DNA from: Bdellovibrionales bacterium
Lineage (GTDB): Bacteria > Bdellovibrionota > Bdellovibrionia > Bdellovibrionales > UBA1609
Direction of reading: 5' to 3'
Assembly (NCBI GenBank): GCA_027451425.1
Contig: DAIDJH010000095.1
Span: forward strand, 1 to 6,953
Length of the DNA: 6,953 nt
The notes beneath the pieces were generated by a model. It ran no database searches. It saw only the letters and a list, made by a program, of their open reading frames with translations, and was not told the DNA's origin. This document shows, in pieces, positions 5,497 through 6,953 of the stretch (position 1 is the stretch's first letter; each line of letters opens with the position of its first letter). Both the position numbers and the translations under genes were made by a program.

Positions 5497-5502
5497 GGTT
5501 CA

Positions 5503-6147
5503 GTGAAAGACATCGTTAGTTATTTTTTATACACCCTCACTAGTCTATTTACGATTGTAAACCCGCTGAGCGCCATGCCGTTTTACAATTCGCTGATTGA
5601 AGGCTCAGACGCCGCGCTAGGCCCGAGGGTTGCCCGCCGCGCAAGTATCGCCGCATTTTGCGCAATGCTTTTTTTCGGCGTGGCCGGTAAATTTCTATTT
5701 TCCTTTTTCAATGTTTCACTCGATGGCCTGCGGATTGTCGGTGGAATTTTATTTTTCTTGAGCGGCTATGACATGCTCCAAGGCCGCGAGTCGCGAACAA
5801 AAGTAATGTCCGTCGCCGAAAAATTAAATATCCAAGACGTCGAACTCAAGGCCATCACTCCGCTCGCCATTCCGCTTATCACAGGGCCAGGAACCATCAC
5901 GTTTGTCATGGTTGCCATGGAAGAATCGGTGACATTTCTTCATCGAACTTTGCTTTTTGTTTCGACGGTCTTCGTTTCACTTGCCACATATTATATATTG
6001 GTCGGCTCGAAACGAATCATGCGGATCGTGGGCGAAAGCGGCCAAAAAGTATTCATCCGGCTCATGGGGCTTATTCTTATGATGATCGCCGTCGAATATT
6101 TTTTTACAGGGCTTAGACCCTACGTACATAAATTACTGGCACCGTAA
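5503..6147 (+). CDS. MarC family (UPF0056) integral membrane protein
   Basis: A 214-residue, very hydrophobic protein with about six predicted membrane helices, matching the MarC/YchE family in length and motifs. Visible signatures: FTIVNPLSAMPFYNSL at 16-31, the family NP motif in the first helix; RIVGGILFFLSGYDMLQG at 77-94; ITPLAIPLITGPGTITFVM at 118-136, the conserved P-L-I-x-GPG motif; and IRLMGLILMMIAVEYFFTGL at 185-204. Hydrophilic loops lie at about 33-47 and 93-115. The family sits in the inner membrane; an early link to multiple antibiotic resistance was not upheld and the transported substrate, if any, is unknown. The start is GTG at 5503, a few bases after a weak GGACAGG. The gene has its own promoter-like sequence and meets the cold-shock gene tail to tail with a 23-base gap. 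Confidence 0.93.
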   Translation: MKDIVSYFLYTLTSLFTIVNPLSAMPFYNSLIEGSDAALGPRVARRASIAAFCAMLFFGVAGKFLFSFFNVSLDGLRIVGGILFFLSGYDMLQGRESRTKVMSVAEKLNIQDVELKAITPLAIPLITGPGTITFVMVAMEESVTFLHRTLLFVSTVFVSLATYYILVGSKRIMRIVGESGQKVFIRLMGLILMMIAVEYFFTGLRPYVHKLLAP

Positions 6148-6170
6148 GAAAATTGACAAAAAGTTTTATA

Positions 6171-6398
6171 CTATTCTTCACTCACTCGCGAGATCACGCG
6201 CACTTTTGTGGCTGCTGGCCCTTTACGACCTTCGCCTAAAATGTATTCGACTTTGTCGCCAGGATTCAATTTGCCGCGAATTTCTTTGTAATGAACGAAC
6301 AAATCACGGCCATTTTCTTGTTCAATAAATCCGTAACCTTTTTGCTCGTTGAACCACTTCACCGTACCCTGATGTTTTTTGCCGATCTCATCGCCCAA
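6171..6398 (-). CDS. Cold-shock-domain (CspA-like) nucleic-acid-binding protein
   Basis: A 75-residue protein that is essentially one cold-shock domain, an OB-fold that binds single-stranded RNA or [23 protein letters not shown] at 11-30 holds RNP1 (KGYGFI, 20-25), [10 protein letters not shown] at 31-40 holds RNP2 (LFVHY, 33-37), and [13 protein letters not shown] at 57-69 is the final strand. Compared with E. coli CspA the segment between RNP2 and the GDKVEY strand is about four residues shorter, and there is a short charged N-terminal extension ([10 protein letters not shown]). The start is TTG at 6398-6396, six bases after GGAGG (6409-6405), and it directly follows the TGA of the upstream oxidase gene. 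It probably has no promoter of its own and is translated by coupling. Whether it is cold-induced cannot be seen; many members are not. Confidence 0.92.
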   Translation of the reverse strand: MGDEIGKKHQGTVKWFNEQKGYGFIEQENGRDLFVHYKEIRGKLNPGDKVEYILGEGRKGPAATKVRVISRVSEE

Positions 6399-6953
6399 TC
6401 AAAACCTCCGAGCCGAAACAAACGCCGGTATATCGCGCCCATTGATCAAATCAATTAAGACTTTCGCGGAATGAAAGGCAAGTCCCAACCCGTGACCTGT
6501 GTAGCCGCCCGCAAAATACACGGACGGTTGATCTGGAAGCGATCCCACAAGCGGTTGGCCATCCGCTGAGAACCCCATGACACCCGCCCATCGGTGAGTG
6601 ACTTTTCGATTCTCTAATACTGGTATGTGTTTTTGCAAAAACTCATAAAGTGCCGCTTGAATAGTGTCGGTGATGTGATCGGAATACCCAACCTCCGTTG
6701 TTTTCTCAAGTTGACGAAAGCCACCGATGAGCACGCGGCCATCGTTAAGTTGTCGAAAATAATCGAGAACAAAATTGGCATAGCACGGCCCTTCCATAAA
6801 CGGCGCCACGGGTTCGGTCACCATGATTTGGCCTCGCGTCGGATAAATTTTATCGCGAAAATAGGGGCTGAGCTCCGCCGAATATCCGTTCAGCGCAAGT
6901 ACCGCGATTGTCGATTCGACGTCGAAGTTTTGAGTGTGCAGGAGCGTACCGCC
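6399..6953 (-). CDS. FAD-dependent oxidoreductase, DAAO/DadA family, C-terminal part (5' end outside window)
   Basis: The frame stays open from the TGA at 6401-6399 to the right edge, so this is the last 184 residues; the ATG at 6824 is internal, because the conserved YPTRGQIMVTEP runs across it. The fragment resembles the D-amino-acid oxidase superfamily (DAO domain), which oxidises amines or amino acids with FAD: ALNGYSAELSPYF corresponds to the usual NGY(S/T) segment, then RGQIMVTEP, HRWAGVMGFSADGQPLVGSLP, and the FAD-binding tail VYFAGGYTGHGLGLAFHSAKVL. Gamma-glutamylputrescine oxidase-like and sarcosine or glycine oxidase-like members share these motifs, so the substrate cannot be set. 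The N-terminal GxGxxG Rossmann motif would be outside the window. Its stop codon abuts the TTG start of the cold-shock gene. Confidence 0.88.
   Translation of the reverse strand, partial: GGTLLHTQNFDVESTIAVLALNGYSAELSPYFRDKIYPTRGQIMVTEPVAPFMEGPCYANFVLDYFRQLNDGRVLIGGFRQLEKTTEVGYSDHITDTIQAALYEFLQKHIPVLENRKVTHRWAGVMGFSADGQPLVGSLPDQPSVYFAGGYTGHGLGLAFHSAKVLIDLINGRDIPAFVSARRF
6405..6409 (-). promoter_or_regulatory. Ribosome binding site of the cold-shock gene inside the oxidase 3' end
   Basis: GGAGG on the minus strand lies within the last codons of the oxidase gene, six bases before the TTG start. It supports TTG as the true initiator and suggests ribosomes finishing the oxidase can restart on the cold-shock gene. 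Confidence 0.6.

Noticed and set aside
6153..6172. Perfect TTGACA (6153-6158) followed by TATACT (6167-6172) between the MarC-family and cold-shock genes, looking like a promoter
   Set aside because: The spacing is only 8 bases, far too short, and no -10-like hexamer stands 16-18 bases downstream.
6144..6176. A-rich then T-rich stretch between convergent genes, possibly a bidirectional terminator
   Set aside because: Any stem is weak, all A-T and mismatched, with no GC-rich core; I cannot support a terminator.
6399..6824. Oxidase taken as a complete 141-residue gene starting at the ATG at 6824
   Set aside because: The frame is open to the window edge and the conserved RGQIMVTEP motif runs through that ATG, so it is internal.

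Overview
The window is a gene-dense bacterial segment: nine protein genes, no RNA genes, no mobile elements, no CRISPR, and no gene-free gap over about 155 bases. Base composition looks close to balanced and ATG, GTG and TTG starts are all used. A canonical histidyl-tRNA synthetase, a MarC-type membrane protein, tryptophan and acyl-CoA catabolism genes and a cold-shock-domain protein suggest a Gram-negative heterotroph, probably proteobacterial or Bdellovibrio-like. The long LDSK-containing segment of HisRS reminds me of alphaproteobacterial enzymes, but I cannot fix the phylum by eye.

Left part (1-2060): the 3' end of a threonine-aldolase-like PLP enzyme overlaps the start of tryptophan 2,3-dioxygenase (kynA), both on +. 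The kynurenine formamidase gene (kynB) runs toward kynA on - and the two 3' ends overlap by 57 bases. KynA converts L-tryptophan to N-formylkynurenine and KynB deformylates this to L-kynurenine, so the two steps sit side by side but on opposite strands. No kynureninase gene is visible.

Middle (2061-4682): hisS is divergent from kynB across a short promoter region. It meets, again tail to tail with a 36-base overlap, a 3-hydroxyisobutyryl-CoA hydrolase-like gene on -. A 154-base intergenic region rich in short repeats then separates this hydrolase from a divergent gene.

Right part (4683-6953): a gene for an unrecognised zinc-ribbon/transmembrane/TPR-like protein is followed by a MarC-family membrane protein gene with its own promoter-like sequence inside a quasi-palindrome. 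Coming the other way are a partial FAD-dependent D-amino-acid-oxidase-family gene and a small cold-shock-domain gene whose TTG start directly follows the oxidase stop codon, so these two probably form a coupled operon.

Most genes are ordinary metabolic or housekeeping genes, and I see no clear new multi-gene system. The best items for a second look are the zinc-ribbon/TPR protein, alternative hairpins over the kynB start, the repeated tail-to-tail overlaps, the dyad over the marC promoter, and the oxidase/cold-shock coupling.
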